DNA from: an uncultured Candidatus Nemicrothrix sp. | Lineage (GTDB): Bacteria > Actinomycetota > Acidimicrobiia > Acidimicrobiales > UBA8592 | Direction of reading: 5' to 3' | Assembly: GCA_913046155.1 (NCBI GenBank) | Contig: CAJWRY010000006.1 | Span: 1-27,426, forward strand | Length of the DNA stretch: 27,426 nucleotides | Shown: in pieces, positions 8,048 through 15,346 of the stretch | Layout: each line of letters starts with the position of its first letter | How positions within the stretch are numbered: the first letter of the stretch is position 1 | Notes under the pieces: model-generated | What the model was told of the DNA's origin: nothing | Seen by the model: only the letters and a program-made list of their open reading frames with translations | The model's database searches: none | Position numbers and translations under genes: made by a program

Positions 8048-9193
8048 ATGACCGTAAAAACCGAAGAAATAATTGAAGCTCTAAAGCCGGTTCAGGACCC
8101 AGAACTCAATCGAAGCATCGTTGAACTAGGAATGGTTAAAAATGTAGTTATAGACGGTGAACAGGTCACAGTCGAAGTGCTACTCACAATTGCAGGGTGT
8201 CCACTCAAAGCAAAAATTGAAAATGATATAAGCGACGCACTGTTAGGAATAAATAGCATAAGCAAAGTCCTAGTTAATTTCGGTGTGATGAATGATGAAG
8301 AGCGCGCAAAAGTTCGTGAAATAGTCCACGGTGACCCTGCATCTACAGCGGGATCCCAACCAGCACACGGCCATGCCGAGGGAAGAGTCATACCTTTTGC
8401 TGATCCATCTTGCAAAACTCGTGTCCTCCTCATTGCCTCTGGCAAGGGAGGAGTTGGAAAGTCATCGGTATCTGCAAACCTTGCAATATCTCTCGCAAAC
8501 CGAGGGAAAAGCGTAGGAATCGTCGATGCAGACGTATGGGGCTTTTCCATACCCCGCATGCTAGGAATCGATAAACCTCCAACTGTTATTGACGATTTAC
8601 TCATACCACCCTGCGTGCACGGTGTTAAGGCTATTTCCATGGGCTTCTTCGCACGTGAAGATCAGCCGGTAATTTGGCGAGGTCCAATGCTCCATAAAGC
8701 TCTTGAGCAATTCCTCACCGATGTCTTCTGGGACGACCTTGATTATTTGTTGATCGATTTACCACCGGGAACAGGTGATATCGCTCTTTCTTTAGCTCAA
8801 TTTTTGCCTCGCTCCGAGCTCTATGTTGTAACAACCCCCCAACCAGCAGCGCAAAAGGTCGCCCAGCGAGCTGCTTACATGGCAAAGAATGTAAATTTGG
8901 AAGTTAAAGGTGTGATTGAGAACATGTCTTGGTTTACAGGTGATGATAATAAACGCTATTACATCTTTGGCCATGGTGGAGGTGAAGATCTAGCTAATCG
9001 TTTAGAAGTCCCACTACTCGGACAGATTCCCTTAGTTCAAGAACTAAGAGAAGGATCTGACTCCGGAAAGCCGTTAGCTGCAACTAATCCCGATAGTGAA
9101 GCTGGGAAAGTATTCGCTGAAATTGTTGAGACTATTGATGTTGAATTAGCTCCAACAAGAAGATATAACCAGGAACTGAAGATACTTCAATAA
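8048..9193 (+). CDS. mrp: Mrp/NBP35-family iron-sulfur carrier ATPase
   Basis: Cytosolic P-loop ATPase implicated in Fe-S cluster delivery (ApbC/Mrp family). Residues 1-95 are a MIP18/DUF59 domain, with DPEL (17-20) and AGCPLK carrying C51. The ATPase follows, with a deviant Walker A GKGGVGKSS (132-140), Walker B-like IDLPPGTGD (236-244) and ENMSWF (291-296). The only cysteines are C51, C122 and C189. The CxxC that bridges the cluster in ApbC/NBP35 is absent after ENMS, so direct cluster carriage by the classical site is doubtful. Length 381 is normal for the two-domain form. Confidence 0.92.
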   Translation: MTVKTEEIIEALKPVQDPELNRSIVELGMVKNVVIDGEQVTVEVLLTIAGCPLKAKIENDISDALLGINSISKVLVNFGVMNDEERAKVREIVHGDPASTAGSQPAHGHAEGRVIPFADPSCKTRVLLIASGKGGVGKSSVSANLAISLANRGKSVGIVDADVWGFSIPRMLGIDKPPTVIDDLLIPPCVHGVKAISMGFFAREDQPVIWRGPMLHKALEQFLTDVFWDDLDYLLIDLPPGTGDIALSLAQFLPRSELYVVTTPQPAAQKVAQRAAYMAKNVNLEVKGVIENMSWFTGDDNKRYYIFGHGGGEDLANRLEVPLLGQIPLVQELREGSDSGKPLAATNPDSEAGKVFAEIVETIDVELAPTRRYNQELKILQ

Positions 9194-9208
9194 CTAGGAG
9201 ATGAAACA

Positions 9209-9439
9209 ATGATTATACGAATAGGGGTCGGTGAAGCCGGCAAAGAAATCCAGCTTGAAATGGCTGAGGATACAGAACTATCTGCCCTCAAGTTGCAAAT
9301 TGATAATGCACTTGAGGCTTCTACTGCGACTCTATGGTTGACTGACAAAGATGGTCGAGAAGTCGGAGTGCCTTCATCAAAAATAACATTCATTGATATT
9401 GGCTCACAATCTACACCGAAAATTGGCTTCGGAGCCTAG
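9209..9439 (+). CDS. DUF3107 family protein
   Basis: A 76-residue cytosolic protein with the small beta/alpha pattern of the actinobacterial DUF3107 family: it opens IIRIGVGEAGKEI and ends in IGFG. Known members are conserved across actinobacteria without an established function. A good Shine-Dalgarno (AGGAGA, 9195-9200) precedes the ATG. It lies 15 nt after mrp and 23 nt before the kinase gene, so co-transcription is likely. No catalytic residues can be pointed to. Confidence 0.85.
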   Translation: MIIRIGVGEAGKEIQLEMAEDTELSALKLQIDNALEASTATLWLTDKDGREVGVPSSKITFIDIGSQSTPKIGFGA

Positions 9440-9462
9440 GCGACTTCAATCAACGGAAAGCC

Positions 9463-10920
9463 ATGAATGATCTCACGGCCTTAGAAAAGCACCTAAACAA
9501 AGACGAGCTATCACACCTTGATGACCTTATTAGATCATGGGACCTTCTCGCAGACCTTTCTTTCGCTGATTTACTGTTGTGTGTAGCTGAGCCCAACATT
9601 CCTGTATCCCCTTACACTGTTGTCGCTCATGTCCGACCAACTACGAGTAGAAGTATCTACCGGACAAAAATGGAGGGAACGGTCTTTAAGTCAGGTGAAC
9701 GCCCTTTCCTTGATCAAGCCCGCAAAACACTAGAAAGCATCGACGGGGGGCTACTGTCACAGACCAATGTTGAAAGAATCAGAACCTTATGTATTCCTGT
9801 CAACTTCAATGGTAAAGCTATAGCCATACTCTCACGTGACTTCTCGCCCGATGACCAACGTGTCGCAGGAGAGCTAGAAATGACTTACTTTTCGTTATTT
9901 AGAAAACTGGGCATCATGATTTCGCAAGGGAAATATCCGTTTAAAGGAGTTCAGGCAGAAACCGAATTTACACCAAGAGTAAGTGATGGCGTGATTGAAT
10001 TAGACGCTAATGGTTATGTCCGTTTCGCATCGCCAAACTCAGTCTCGGTTTTGAGCAGGCTGCAAGTAGGCCAAGTGGAGGGGAAAAGACTTGGGGTAGA
10101 AGAACTCAAATGCGACTCAATCCCGCTCATTCTTTCCACCCAGCGACCCCAATCCGATGAAATATCTGTGGCAGGCCAAACAGTCACTCTAAAGGGAATT
10201 CCCTTAATAGAAGGAACAGAGATGACTGGAGCACTACTACTCATACGAGATATCTCTGAACTGAGACGGAGAGATAATCTCATTAGATCAAAGGACTCAA
10301 CTATTGCAGAAATCCATCACCGAGTAAAAAATAATCTGCAAACAATTTCATCGCTGCTTCACCTTCAATCCAGGCGATTAGTAGCAGAGGAGGCACAAGA
10401 AGCAATCAATGATTCCGTTCGGCGTATTCGCTCCATTGCCGTTGTGCATGAAATCCTCTCTCATAACCCCGAAGCAAGTATCTGCTTCGACGACGTTATC
10501 AAGCCGCTTGTGCGACTCGTCTCAGAAGGGTTAACGAGCCCTGAAATAACAATTGATTTTAAGGTTGAAGGAGATACCGTTAACTTCCCATCGGCAGAGA
10601 CGACAGCCTTGGCAGTTATCCTAAATGAGCTCTTACAAAATACAATTCAACATGGCTTCAAGGATTTCCTTGCTCAAGAAAACCCTGAGGTAACAATCCA
10701 TTTCGGTTCAACAAATGAAAACTTTCACATCACGGTGGCGGATAATGGTAGAGGGCTGCCAGAAATCTTTGACGAAAAGAATTTCGGTCTTGGCTTAACG
10801 ATCGTCAGAAATCTAATCGAAACGGACCTTGGGGGCAACATGGAACTATTACCTAACGAACCATCAGGGACTGTCGCCCTAATACGCATCCCTAAATTTG
10901 TCGAAAATCCAGCTGATTAG
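9463..10920 (+). CDS. pdtaS: PdtaS-like cytosolic sensor histidine kinase
   Basis: Soluble sensor kinase of the HisKA_2/HWE-like class that in mycobacteria phosphorylates the ANTAR regulator PdtaR. The order is an N-terminal GAF-type domain (about 1-155), PAS domain (about 170-270), HisKA_2 dimerisation domain with the phospho-acceptor in EIHHRVKNNLQ (H285 or H286), then HATPase_c with N-box NELLQN (388-393), DNGRGLP (427-433) and GLGLTIV (442-448). No membrane segment is present. The 485-residue length is close to mycobacterial PdtaS. whiB1 lies immediately downstream in convergent orientation, as in Mycobacterium tuberculosis (Rv3220c/Rv3219). No PdtaR-like gene is in the window. Confidence 0.88.
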   Translation: MNDLTALEKHLNKDELSHLDDLIRSWDLLADLSFADLLLCVAEPNIPVSPYTVVAHVRPTTSRSIYRTKMEGTVFKSGERPFLDQARKTLESIDGGLLSQTNVERIRTLCIPVNFNGKAIAILSRDFSPDDQRVAGELEMTYFSLFRKLGIMISQGKYPFKGVQAETEFTPRVSDGVIELDANGYVRFASPNSVSVLSRLQVGQVEGKRLGVEELKCDSIPLILSTQRPQSDEISVAGQTVTLKGIPLIEGTEMTGALLLIRDISELRRRDNLIRSKDSTIAEIHHRVKNNLQTISSLLHLQSRRLVAEEAQEAINDSVRRIRSIAVVHEILSHNPEASICFDDVIKPLVRLVSEGLTSPEITIDFKVEGDTVNFPSAETTALAVILNELLQNTIQHGFKDFLAQENPEVTIHFGSTNENFHITVADNGRGLPEIFDEKNFGLGLTIVRNLIETDLGGNMELLPNEPSGTVALIRIPKFVENPAD

Positions 10921-10943
10921 TTTCGTTTGGGCGCAAAAGTCAA

Positions 10944-11213
10944 TTATGAACGTCGTTGTTTGCGGATGAGCCTTCGCTCCTCCTCAGATCTTCCACCCCA
11001 AACACCATTATCCTGGTTAGAGTCAAGCGCATACTCTAAGCACTCAACTTGAGATGGGCACCGAGAGCAAACATTTTTAGCTAAAGAAATTGCATCTAAT
11101 GCACTTCCGGTGTTGCCTATAGGGAAAAAAAGCTCTGGGCTAGTGTCCTTGCATAGCGCTAACTCTCGCCAGTCCCTTTGCCGGTCATAATAAGGTATTG
11201 TTTGAATTGCCAC
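10944..11213 (-). CDS. whiB1: WhiB1-type iron-sulfur transcriptional regulator
   Basis: Wbl-family protein that carries a [4Fe-4S] cluster, acts with the primary sigma factor and, in mycobacterial WhiB1, reacts with nitric oxide. With the GTG at 11213 the protein has 89 residues. The four cluster cysteines are C21, C49, C52 and C58 (CxxC-x5-C); the turn motif GVWGG is at 70-74, followed by a basic C-terminus ending RRLIRKQRRS. DWRELALC and PELFFPIGN closely follow WhiB1. I chose 11213 because GGAGG lies 4 nt upstream (11218-11222). A GTG at 11231 would add 6 residues and put that sequence inside the gene. It is convergent with pdtaS, with a 23-bp gap. A CRP-like palindrome lies about 80 bp upstream. 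Confidence 0.93.
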   Translation of the reverse strand: MAIQTIPYYDRQRDWRELALCKDTSPELFFPIGNTGSALDAISLAKNVCSRCPSQVECLEYALDSNQDNGVWGGRSEEERRLIRKQRRS

Positions 11214-11217
11214 AGGC

Positions 11218-11222
11218 CCTCC
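11218..11222 (-). promoter_or_regulatory. Shine-Dalgarno deciding the whiB1 start
   Basis: GGAGG on the minus strand, 4 nt before the GTG at 11213. The spacing is slightly short but the match is strong. It favours the 89-residue protein over the 95-residue alternative from 11231. Confidence 0.5.
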
Positions 11223-11293
11223 GCAAAGCACTAAGCGACTCTAATAGATCATTACTTAACGATCTCTTTTAGACGATACACGTTTTCTTATTG

Positions 11294-11309
11294 TGTGACA
11301 AGTGGCACA
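11294..11309. promoter_or_regulatory. CRP-like binding site between whiB1 and gdpD
   Basis: TGTGA-CAAGTG-GCACA matches the CRP consensus TGTGA-N6-TCACA at 9 of 10 half-site bases. It lies in the 149-bp divergent gap, 81 bp from the whiB1 GTG and 72 bp from the gdpD ATG. On the whiB1 side it overlaps a TTGTCA hexamer (11296-11301), with TATCGT 17 nt on (11273-11278). Mycobacterial whiB1 is a known target of the cAMP receptor protein Rv3676, which supports the reading. Binding here is inferred. Confidence 0.5.
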
Positions 11310-11380
11310 TGAGGTATATGTTAATTTTGTTGAAATTTTGAAATGTATGGAAAAGCGTATGTCAGGTAAGATACCAAAAC

Positions 11381-12052
11381 ATGGTTCAAGTTTGTGCCCA
11401 TCGCGGAGTTAGCTCTGATCATAGAGAGAACACATTGGGAGCTTTCCATGCAGCTGTCCATCAAGGGGCTGACTCAATAGAGCTTGACGTTTGGCTAACC
11501 AAAGATAACCATTTGGCAATTCACCATGATAAGACTTCTGAAGGAATAGATATTGAGGAATCGACCTTTGGGAGCTTACCTAAGTTCATTCCAACCCTAA
11601 ATGATGTTTTAAATGACTTCGGAATGATCCCGCTCAATATTGAGCTCAAGATTTCTCCTGTCACAGACCTAGAACGTTTAGCCGAAAGGGTCATATCAGA
11701 AGTCAACGGAAATATAACCTGTACGCCGCCGATGATATCTTCATTCAATTTAGAGATTCTCCAAAATCTAAGGGAATCTTCCGAGAGCATTAAGTTAGGG
11801 TATCTTTTTGCCCAAGAGGACTGGGAAAGGTCCATGTTGTTTGAAACGATCACAGAAAATAATTTTCAAGCCGTTCACCCCCACCACTCACTGGTGAGTG
11901 AAGAGTTCATGAACGCATCAAAGGAAGACAACATTGAAGTAAATGTATGGACAGTTAACGAACAGAGACTAGTCGCAAGGCTTATTGATCTAGGAGTAAA
12001 TTCAATAATCACTGATGATGTTCAAATGGTGAAAGCAATCACCAAGGGTTAA
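11381..12052 (+). CDS. Glycerophosphodiester phosphodiesterase
   Basis: GDPD-family enzyme that hydrolyses glycerophosphodiesters to glycerol 3-phosphate and an alcohol. At 223 residues with a TIM-barrel fold, it has the signature residues H7-R8 (AHRG), E16-N17 (RENT), E34 and D36 (ELDVWLT), and H49 (HHD). C-terminal barrel strands are visible (VNVWTVNE, SIITDDV). No signal peptide or membrane segment is present, so it is probably cytosolic, in membrane phospholipid turnover. The ATG at 11381 lacks a Shine-Dalgarno but has TAAGAT 8 nt upstream, which may mean a leaderless mRNA. It is convergent with the lipid kinase gene. Confidence 0.92.
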   Translation: MVQVCAHRGVSSDHRENTLGAFHAAVHQGADSIELDVWLTKDNHLAIHHDKTSEGIDIEESTFGSLPKFIPTLNDVLNDFGMIPLNIELKISPVTDLERLAERVISEVNGNITCTPPMISSFNLEILQNLRESSESIKLGYLFAQEDWERSMLFETITENNFQAVHPHHSLVSEEFMNASKEDNIEVNVWTVNEQRLVARLIDLGVNSIITDDVQMVKAITKG

Positions 12053-12145
12053 GCAGTCAAACATCCACTGATCTTGGAAGATAGGTCTTTGACGAGTTAA
12101 GGTCTGAAACGCATCACCCTAGTCTCAAACTAAAACAGGTCTTTG

Positions 12146-13087
12146 CTAATCCGAGACGCCGAGAAGTTCGGGATTTGGCATGATCAGTTCAAGGACTCTA
12201 GGAGCGTAACTAAACTCTAAACTTGTCACTTCGCCCAAATAATCGCCATCAACTTGATAAGGGAACGGCCTATGCCCCTCAACTACGAATGATGACACAT
12301 CAGATCTGTAATCAATGTAAGAGTAATTATGGAAGGCTGTTGAACCGCGAATTGCAGCACTGACTAATCCAAGCATTCTGTTGACACTCAGACTATTGAT
12401 ACTTATCGTCACCAGCTCCTGGTCAAGGCCAGCATCAGAAGATAACTTCAGTGATCTGCTACCAAGATATGTGTAAGGGTCAGTGTTGAGACAAATTGCA
12501 AACTTGGAATTTGGTATGACTGACCCATCACTGTGCTTTAGTCTGAAAGCCGGTCGCTTGCGATCGTAATGCCTTAACCATGTATCCACAGCCGCGTAAA
12601 CAAACAAGGCATGGCTTGCATACCTTTTAAGGCGTCCTCGTTTCTCTACTTCGGCAACTACAGCCGCATCAAAGCCCATCCCAGCATGGAACAAGAAATA
12701 TCGTCCATTAACGCAACCCAAACCTATTGATTTAGGGCTAGCTTTATCCATAGTTTCTAGAAGAATTCCTGTTGCCTCAACGGGGTCATCAGGAAGTCCA
12801 AGCGTCCTTGCAAATACGTTAGTAGAACCACCCGGAAGAACCGCAAGAGCGGTTTGTGAATTTATAAGTCCATTAGCGGCTTCGTTCAAGGTCCCATCCC
12901 CTCCCAAAACGACAACCACATCAAACTCGTCCACAACTGCTTGCTTGGCTAATCGTGTTGCATGATCACGGCGTATGGTCTCTGCCAGCACAACTTCATG
13001 ATCAGCAGCCAAAGCTTTTTGGATGACCACTCGAGTCCTCGGAGTTACAGAGGATGCGGCGGGATTTACAAGGAACATTATTTTCAC
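12146..13087 (-). CDS. Diacylglycerol/lipid kinase (YegS/DgkB family)
   Basis: Cytosolic kinase of the DAGK catalytic family, which phosphorylates diacylglycerol or a related lipid. The protein has 313 residues. The nucleotide-binding motif GGDGTLNE is at 62-69 and LPGGSTNVFAR at 84-94. Near the C-terminus VDGDYLG marks the second domain of the fold. The start is GTG at 13087 (MKIMFLVNPAAS); an ATG three codons in is a possible alternative. A 93-bp gap separates it from the convergent gdpD and holds no clear terminator. Exact lipid substrate cannot be told from sequence; sphingosine-kinase-like members share these motifs. Confidence 0.9.
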   Translation of the reverse strand: MKIMFLVNPAASSVTPRTRVVIQKALAADHEVVLAETIRRDHATRLAKQAVVDEFDVVVVLGGDGTLNEAANGLINSQTALAVLPGGSTNVFARTLGLPDDPVEATGILLETMDKASPKSIGLGCVNGRYFLFHAGMGFDAAVVAEVEKRGRLKRYASHALFVYAAVDTWLRHYDRKRPAFRLKHSDGSVIPNSKFAICLNTDPYTYLGSRSLKLSSDAGLDQELVTISINSLSVNRMLGLVSAAIRGSTAFHNYSYIDYRSDVSSFVVEGHRPFPYQVDGDYLGEVTSLEFSYAPRVLELIMPNPELLGVSD

Positions 13088-13117
13088 ATCACCATTCTAT
13101 GAAATTTGTACGCAAGC

Positions 13118-13133
13118 TGTGACTTTCCACACA
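13118..13133. promoter_or_regulatory. CRP-like binding site upstream of etfBA
   Basis: TGTGA-CTTTCC-ACACA matches 9 of 10 half-site bases of the CRP consensus. It lies in the 132-bp divergent gap, 87 bp before the etfB ATG and 30 bp from the lipid kinase GTG. It is the second such box seen in intergenic DNA of this window. Direction of regulation cannot be told; no convincing -10/-35 pair was fixed for etfB. Confidence 0.4.
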
Positions 13134-13219
13134 TTCTTCGGTTATGGAATACGTGAAAACCTGCTGTAAAGTCATAGATAGACACAGACTCAATACAAGA
13201 ACCTAAAAAAGAAGGAAAA

Positions 13220-13993
13220 ATGAAAGTAGCAGTTTGCGTGAAGCAGATTCCAGATCCAGCAGATCCTGGCGCAATCAATCCAGAAACTAAAACCCTCAAT
13301 AGAGACGTCAAGCTAATATTAGATGAATCCGACTCGTACGGAGTTGAGATGGCGCTTCAGTTAGTTGGCGAGGACGGCGAAGTCGTTCTCATTTCCATGG
13401 TGCCAAACAATGAGAGGAATGGGCTCAACAATGCTTTAGCCATGGGTGCTGACAGCGCCATCCTCGTAAGTGATGATGCCTTATCTGGTTCTGATGCCTT
13501 AAGTACAGCTAAAGTTCTAGCCGCAGCTATACAAAGAACAGAGCCAGACCTAGTCCTAGCAGCAACAGAATCCTCCGACGGGTACACAGGTACAGTCCCC
13601 GAACAAGTCGCAGAGTTACTTGGTCTCCCATCCGTCACCTTTGCTAAGGAAGTAACCGTTGACAGTGGAAATGTTGCCGTAAAGAGACAAACAGAAGATG
13701 GATACGATGAAGTTGACTGTCCGCTTCCCGCTCTCGTATCCGTAACTGCTGGTGTTGTCGAACCGCGATATCCCTCATTCAAAGGGATCATGGCAGCAAA
13801 ATCAAAACCAGTTGAAGAATTAACCCTCGCAGACCTCGGGATTGAGACCAGCACCGTAGGGTGGGCAGGTGGACGCCAAGAAATAGTTTCTATTGAACCT
13901 GCTCCCGAACGAGAAGCCGGCGAGATCATAGAAGATGAAGGTGACGGTCATGAGAAAATCGTAGCCTTTCTCCAAGAAATGAAAGTTATATAG
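13220..13993 (+). CDS. etfB: Electron transfer flavoprotein beta subunit
   Basis: Beta subunit of the cytosolic FAD/AMP heterodimer that takes electrons from acyl-CoA and related dehydrogenases. The 257-residue protein starts with the typical VAVCVKQIPDPA, followed by the adenine-nucleotide-binding fold. The ETF-beta signature lies in the region ending YPSFKGIMAAKSKPVEE, where the family's ETF recognition loop sits. The ATG follows GAAGG (13211-13215). It ends 8 nt before etfA. Size and motifs fit the non-bifurcating, actinobacterial type; partner dehydrogenases are not in the window. Confidence 0.95.
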   Translation: MKVAVCVKQIPDPADPGAINPETKTLNRDVKLILDESDSYGVEMALQLVGEDGEVVLISMVPNNERNGLNNALAMGADSAILVSDDALSGSDALSTAKVLAAAIQRTEPDLVLAATESSDGYTGTVPEQVAELLGLPSVTFAKEVTVDSGNVAVKRQTEDGYDEVDCPLPALVSVTAGVVEPRYPSFKGIMAAKSKPVEELTLADLGIETSTVGWAGGRQEIVSIEPAPEREAGEIIEDEGDGHEKIVAFLQEMKVI

Positions 13994-14001
13994 GAGGAAT
14001 C

Positions 14002-14952
14002 ATGGGAAATATATGGGTACACGCAGAGACATCAGATGGGATTGTTTCCTCAATAACCCTAGAGCTATTAGCAAAGGCTCGGGAACTAGGAGAAGTCACC
14101 GTATTCCACGCCGGTGCTGACGCAGATCAAGCAGCTGGTGAATTAGGGCAGCACGGCGCTACAAGAATACTCACGACTGGCGATCTAGATAATGGGCTAC
14201 CAGGACCGGCACTAGCTGCAGCAGTTGCTGCCAAAGCCACCGAAGAGTCACCTGCAGCAATACTGTTTGGAACCACATACGGCGGACGCGATGTCGCTGG
14301 GAGACTTTCAGTCAAAATGGATGCACCTGTAATCACCAACATTGTTGATCTAGTCGACGATGATGGCTTAACCGGTGTTGAGCCTGTATTTGGTGGAACG
14401 ACAAATGTGAAGACTAGATTCACAGGGGAAACGCCCGGAATCTTTCTCATACGCCCAAAATCCTTCAATGCTGAAAGTGCCGGAGGCGCCGCCGCTGCAG
14501 TTGAAACACTAACAATTCCAGACTTAGGCGCAACTGGGTCAGCAAAAGTCACTAACCGTTTCGTAGAAGAGTCCGATGGGCCTAAGCTGGACGAAGCAGG
14601 AATAGTTGTCTCAGGTGGACGCGGACTCGGAGAAGCCGACAATTTCCAAATGATCGAGGACCTAGCAGGTAAACTCGGTGGGGCTGCTGGTGCTTCTCGA
14701 GCAATAGTTGATGCTGGATGGGTGCCTTACAGCTACCAAGTGGGACAAACTGGAAAAGTTGTGAAACCTGATGTCTACATCGCTGCTGGAATTTCTGGAG
14801 CTACTCAACATATGGTAGGTATGAAAGGTTCCAAAACGATCATTGCCATCAACAAAGATCCGGAAGCACCTATTTTCTCAATTGCAGATTTAGGGATTGT
14901 AGGGGATGTCCATAAAGTCCTACCTGCTCTTCTTGAAGCTATAGGAGAGTAA
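14002..14952 (+). CDS. etfA: Electron transfer flavoprotein alpha subunit
   Basis: FAD-binding subunit paired with etfB. The 316-residue protein has an N-terminal alpha/beta domain and the C-terminal FAD domain, with VVSGGRGLG, SRAIVDAGW, QVGQTGKVVKPDVYIAAGIS, the ATQHMVGMK segment and NKDPEAPIF. An excellent Shine-Dalgarno (AGGAGG, with the etfB stop TAG feeding into it) lies just upstream of the ATG. ETF passes electrons to ETF:quinone oxidoreductase in the respiratory chain, which fits the c-type cytochrome machinery upstream. Confidence 0.96.
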   Translation: MGNIWVHAETSDGIVSSITLELLAKARELGEVTVFHAGADADQAAGELGQHGATRILTTGDLDNGLPGPALAAAVAAKATEESPAAILFGTTYGGRDVAGRLSVKMDAPVITNIVDLVDDDGLTGVEPVFGGTTNVKTRFTGETPGIFLIRPKSFNAESAGGAAAAVETLTIPDLGATGSAKVTNRFVEESDGPKLDEAGIVVSGGRGLGEADNFQMIEDLAGKLGGAAGASRAIVDAGWVPYSYQVGQTGKVVKPDVYIAAGISGATQHMVGMKGSKTIIAINKDPEAPIFSIADLGIVGDVHKVLPALLEAIGE

Positions 14953-14976
14953 TTCTCCCAGCATTAGGTCTCTGAA

Positions 14977-15120
14977 ATGAATATAGCCCTTAACATTGCA
15001 GCGCTTCTCTTGGTTATCGGCATCTCTTGGTTCGGAGTTATCTGGCTTGCTGGATTCTTCCACAAAGGCAGCGAGGGAAATGAATTGGGAGACCCGTATT
15101 CTGATGAGGAAATATCTTAA
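14977..15120 (+). CDS. Small single-pass membrane protein (47 aa)
   Basis: I do not recognise this gene. The ORF starts at an ATG 24 nt after etfA and ends TAA at 15120. It encodes an N-terminal hydrophobic helix (about residues 4-27, many Leu, Ile, Trp and Phe), then HKGSEG and an acidic tail ending DPYSDEEIS. By the positive-inside trend the orientation is ambiguous. A weak AGG lies 8 nt upstream. It fills the space between etfA and the hairpin at 15135-15158, which suggests it is the last gene of the etf transcript. A membrane-docking or complex-assembly role with ETF would be speculation. Confidence 0.55.
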   Translation: MNIALNIAALLLVIGISWFGVIWLAGFFHKGSEGNELGDPYSDEEIS

Positions 15121-15129
15121 TCAAGAACC

Positions 15130-15158
15130 AAAAAAATCGCTTGGTTTCCCAAGCGATT
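15130..15158. terminator. Hairpin terminator with T-run on the minus strand
   Basis: Perfect 10-bp inverted repeat AATCGCTTGG (15135-15144) / CCAAGCGATT (15149-15158) with loop TTTC. The run of seven A at 15130-15136 becomes a U-tract on the minus strand, so the classical terminator shape faces the SCO1664-family operon. The same hairpin begins 14 nt after the last + strand ORF and could end the etf transcript too, though without a U-tract. Confidence 0.75.
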
Positions 15159-15346
15159 GAATTCTCTAATAATAGCACACCTAAAATTTCAATGTCGAGA
15201 AAAGCGGGTTTTTTCGTGACTATTGCAAAATAATTCTAAAAAGAGTTCTCAAATTGAACGCCAGAGCTAATTCAAGAGCTTTAGAAGCCATTTTAAATCA
15301 TTTATACTGATATAAAATTAGAAAATTATCTCTTTAAGCGATAATC
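15159..15346. other. AT-rich non-coding stretch with short inverted repeats
   Basis: This stretch of 188 bp between the hairpin and the SCO1664-family stop holds no ORF. It contains three short inverted repeats: 15196-15203/15209-15216 (8 bp, one G-T), TTTATA-CTGA-TATAAA (15301-15316), and ATTATC/GATAAT (15325-15330/15340-15345). On the minus strand the last is followed by TTTTC just after the operon's stop and could be a weak terminator. No RNA family was recognised. Confidence 0.35.

Noticed and set aside
8092..8640. 182-residue antisense ORF within mrp
   Set aside because: The plus strand encodes conserved DUF59 and P-loop motifs; the antisense translation is Ser/Thr/Pro-rich with no motif.
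12053..12145. Repeated AGGTCTTTG words between gdpD and the lipid kinase
   Set aside because: Two copies of a 9-mer in a convergent gap with no symmetry or further copies; probably chance.
13357..13929. 190-residue antisense ORF within etfB
   Set aside because: Opposite a fully conserved etfB; low-complexity Ser/Ala/Thr translation of a shadow frame.
14127..14642. 171-residue antisense ORF within etfA
   Set aside because: Same reasoning: low-complexity translation opposite a conserved gene.
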